From an uncultured Oscillibacter sp. (GTDB taxonomy: Bacteria; Bacillota; Clostridia; Oscillospirales; Oscillospiraceae), in NCBI GenBank assembly GCA_900550685.1, contig URTS01000130.1, positions 1 to 5,037 of the forward strand: a stretch of 5,037 nucleotides of DNA. Reading direction: 5' to 3'. The notes under the pieces are model-generated. The model saw only the letters and a program-made list of their open reading frames with translations, ran no database searches and was not told where the DNA came from. Each line of letters begins with the position of its first letter. The stretch's first letter is position 1. Both the position numbers and the translations under genes were made by a program. Positions 3,220-5,037 of the stretch are shown here, piece by piece.

Positions 3220-5037
3220 ATGGATAAGCAGATCAAGATTGCCCTGGCGGGCAACCCCAACTGCGGTAAGACGACTCTGTTCAACGCCCTGACCGGTTCC
3301 AACCAGTTCGTGGGCAACTGGCCCGGCGTCACCGTGGAGAAAAAGGAAGGCAAGCTGAAGAAGCACGACAACGTCATCATCATGGACCTGCCGGGCATCT
3401 ACTCCCTGTCTCCCTACACCCTGGAAGAAGTTGTGGCCCGTAACTACCTGATCGGTGAGCGGCCCGACGCCATCCTGAACATCATCGACGGCACCAACCT
3501 GGAGCGCAACCTGTACCTCACCACCCAGCTGACCGAGCTGGGCATCCCCGTGGTCATCGCCATCAACATGATGGACGTGGTCCGCAAGAACGGCGACCAG
3601 ATCAACGTGGCCGAGCTGTCCCGGGAGCTGGGCGTGCGGATCATTGAGATCTCCGCTCTGAAGGGCGACGGCGTCATGGAGGCCGCTGAGGCCGCCGTGA
3701 AGGCTGCCGAGGGCACCAAGACCGTTCCCATGCACACCTTCTCCGGCCCCGTGGAGCATGCCATTGCCCACATCGAAGAGGCCGCCGTCAACAACCTGCC
3801 CGAAGAGCAGCAGCGCTGGTACGCCATCAAGATCTTCGAGCGGGACGACAAGGTGCTGGAAAAGCTTACCATCCCCGCTGACGTCATGACCCACATCGAC
3901 GCCGACATCCAGGCCGCCGAGAAGGAGCTGGACGATGACGCTGAGAGCATCATCACCAACGAGCGCTACGTGTACATCGCGGACATCATCAAGAGCTGCT
4001 ACAAGAAGCACAACCAGGGTCAGCTGTCCGCATCCGATAAGATCGATAAGATTGTCACCAACCGCTGGCTGGGCCTGCCCATCTTCGCCGTGGTCATGTA
4101 CCTTGTGTACTATATTGCCATGGTAACTGTGGGTTCCGCTGCCACCGACTGGGCCAACGACGGCCTGTTCGGCGACGGCTGGCACCTGTTCGGCATGGGC
4201 ACCAGTGAATACACAGAAGTCGCTGACAACTACACCGCTGCCACTGAGGCCATCAGCGCCTATTACGATCTGGATACTGAAGCTGAGGACTTTGATCCCG
4301 ATGCCGCTCTGGCCGAGATGAAGGCTGTTCAGCCCGACTCCGACACTGCCACCATCGAGGTGGAGGACGAGGAGACCCTGGCCATGAACGACATGACCGT
4401 TTACTACGAATCCGTCCCCGATGATGCCGACGAAGAAACCACCGTTGGCATGAGCTATCTGGACGCCGTCAGCTACCTGGAAGAGAACGGCTTCGACGAG
4501 CCCGATCCCGCCGATTACGGTGTGTGGGTTCCCGGCGTACCTGTGATTATCGGCAACGGTCTGGAAGCTGTCGGTGCCGCCGACTGGCTCAACGGCCTGA
4601 TTCTGGACGGCATTGTGGCTGGCGTTGGCGCGGTTTTGGGCTTCGTGCCCCAGATGCTGGTGCTGTTCCTGATGCTGGCCTTCCTGGAGGCCTGCGGCTA
4701 CATGGCCCGTATCGCCTTCGTTCTGGACCGTATCTTCCGCAAGTTCGGCCTGTCCGGTAAGTCCTTCATCCCCATGCTGATCGGCACCGGCTGCGGCATC
4801 CCCGGTATCATGGCTTCCCGTACCATTGAAAACGAACGTGACCGCCGTATGACGATCATGACCACCACCTTTATCCCCTGCGGCGCGAAGGTCCCCTTCA
4901 TCGCCATGATCGCAGGCGCTCTGTTCGGCGGTTCCCCCTGGGTCTCCACTTCCGCTTACTTCATCGGCATGGCCGCGATCATCATCTCCGGTATCATCCT
5001 GAAGAAGTCTAAGCTGTTCGCCGGTGATCCCGCTCCC
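3220..5037 (+). CDS. feoB: Ferrous iron transporter FeoB (3' truncated by window end)
   Basis: FeoB is the membrane permease for Fe2+ with an N-terminal G-protein domain. The frame runs 606 codons from ATG 3220 (AAAGGAG 7 nt upstream) to the window edge without a stop. G-motifs are G1 GNPNCGKT (residues 11-18), G2 T38 in GVTVEKKEG, G3 DLPG (56-59), G4 NMMD (116-119) and G5 SAL (145-147). A helical linker runs to about 280. The first membrane segment is about 285-305. A long acidic stretch (about 328-434) follows, then segments near 466-490, 515-532, 545-570 and 577-595. Core permease motifs are GFVPQML, LEACGYMARIAFVLDR (489-504), GTGCGIPGIMASRT (522-535) and PCGAKVPF (553-560). C525 and C554 match the conserved pore-region cysteines of FeoB. 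The acidic insertion is unlike the short loop of E. coli FeoB. Identification is secure. Confidence 0.97.
   Translation, partial: MDKQIKIALAGNPNCGKTTLFNALTGSNQFVGNWPGVTVEKKEGKLKKHDNVIIMDLPGIYSLSPYTLEEVVARNYLIGERPDAILNIIDGTNLERNLYLTTQLTELGIPVVIAINMMDVVRKNGDQINVAELSRELGVRIIEISALKGDGVMEAAEAAVKAAEGTKTVPMHTFSGPVEHAIAHIEEAAVNNLPEEQQRWYAIKIFERDDKVLEKLTIPADVMTHIDADIQAAEKELDDDAESIITNERYVYIADIIKSCYKKHNQGQLSASDKIDKIVTNRWLGLPIFAVVMYLVYYIAMVTVGSAATDWANDGLFGDGWHLFGMGTSEYTEVADNYTAATEAISAYYDLDTEAEDFDPDAALAEMKAVQPDSDTATIEVEDEETLAMNDMTVYYESVPDDADEETTVGMSYLDAVSYLEENGFDEPDPADYGVWVPGVPVIIGNGLEAVGAADWLNGLILDGIVAGVGAVLGFVPQMLVLFLMLAFLEACGYMARIAFVLDRIFRKFGLSGKSFIPMLIGTGCGIPGIMASRTIENERDRRMTIMTTTFIPCGAKVPFIAMIAGALFGGSPWVSTSAYFIGMAAIIISGIILKKSKLFAGDPAP

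Noticed and set aside
2905..4185. A 426-codon open frame on the minus strand across the second feoA and feoB.
   Set aside because: It is antisense to clear FeoA/FeoB protein motifs, has the low-complexity Val/Asp/Leu/Gly/His composition of a shadow of GC-rich codons, and has no recognisable domain.

Overview
The window looks like chromosomal DNA from a GC-rich, anaerobic Gram-positive bacterium of the Clostridia, plausibly an Oscillospiraceae-type gut organism. The evidence is strong AAGGAGG-type ribosome binding sites about 8 nt before start codons, GC-rich third codon positions, an isc-type cysteine desulfurase–IscU–MnmA cluster, and a FeoA-FeoA-FeoB operon whose proteins resemble clostridial forms. 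This placement is inferred from sequence style and remembered family features, not from a database search.

Layout. Bases 2-1963 hold a rightward cluster for sulfur trafficking: the C-terminal part of a NifS/IscS cysteine desulfurase (cut by the left edge), an IscU/NifU-type Fe-S scaffold, and the tRNA 2-thiouridylase MnmA, whose start overlaps the scaffold stop by one base. A perfect 11-bp hairpin flanked by A and T runs (1991-2028) ends this operon. The same hairpin can also end the leftward gene that converges on it, a short DtxR/MntR-family metalloregulator (2036-2431, minus strand). A 271-bp divergent control region (2432-2702) carries a promoter for the regulator, a near-consensus promoter for the iron operon, a GGTTAG-N6-CTAACC inverted repeat at the predicted +1 of the iron transcript, and a structured leader. 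From 2703 to the right edge runs feoA-feoA-feoB, with FeoB open at the window end after 606 codons.

How it fits together. The left operon uses cysteine sulfur for Fe-S clusters and for s2U34 in tRNA. The right operon imports ferrous iron. The regulator is divergent to feo and has a metal site, so it is the natural candidate to switch feo off when metal is plentiful.

Most of the window is recognisable housekeeping and iron-uptake biology. I do not see a wholly unknown system. The points most worth a second look are a roughly 100-residue, extremely acidic insertion in the predicted extracytoplasmic loop of FeoB, a regulator metal site that mixes MntR-like and DtxR-like ligands, a three-cysteine MnmA that may use an Fe-S cluster, and the feo operator/leader.
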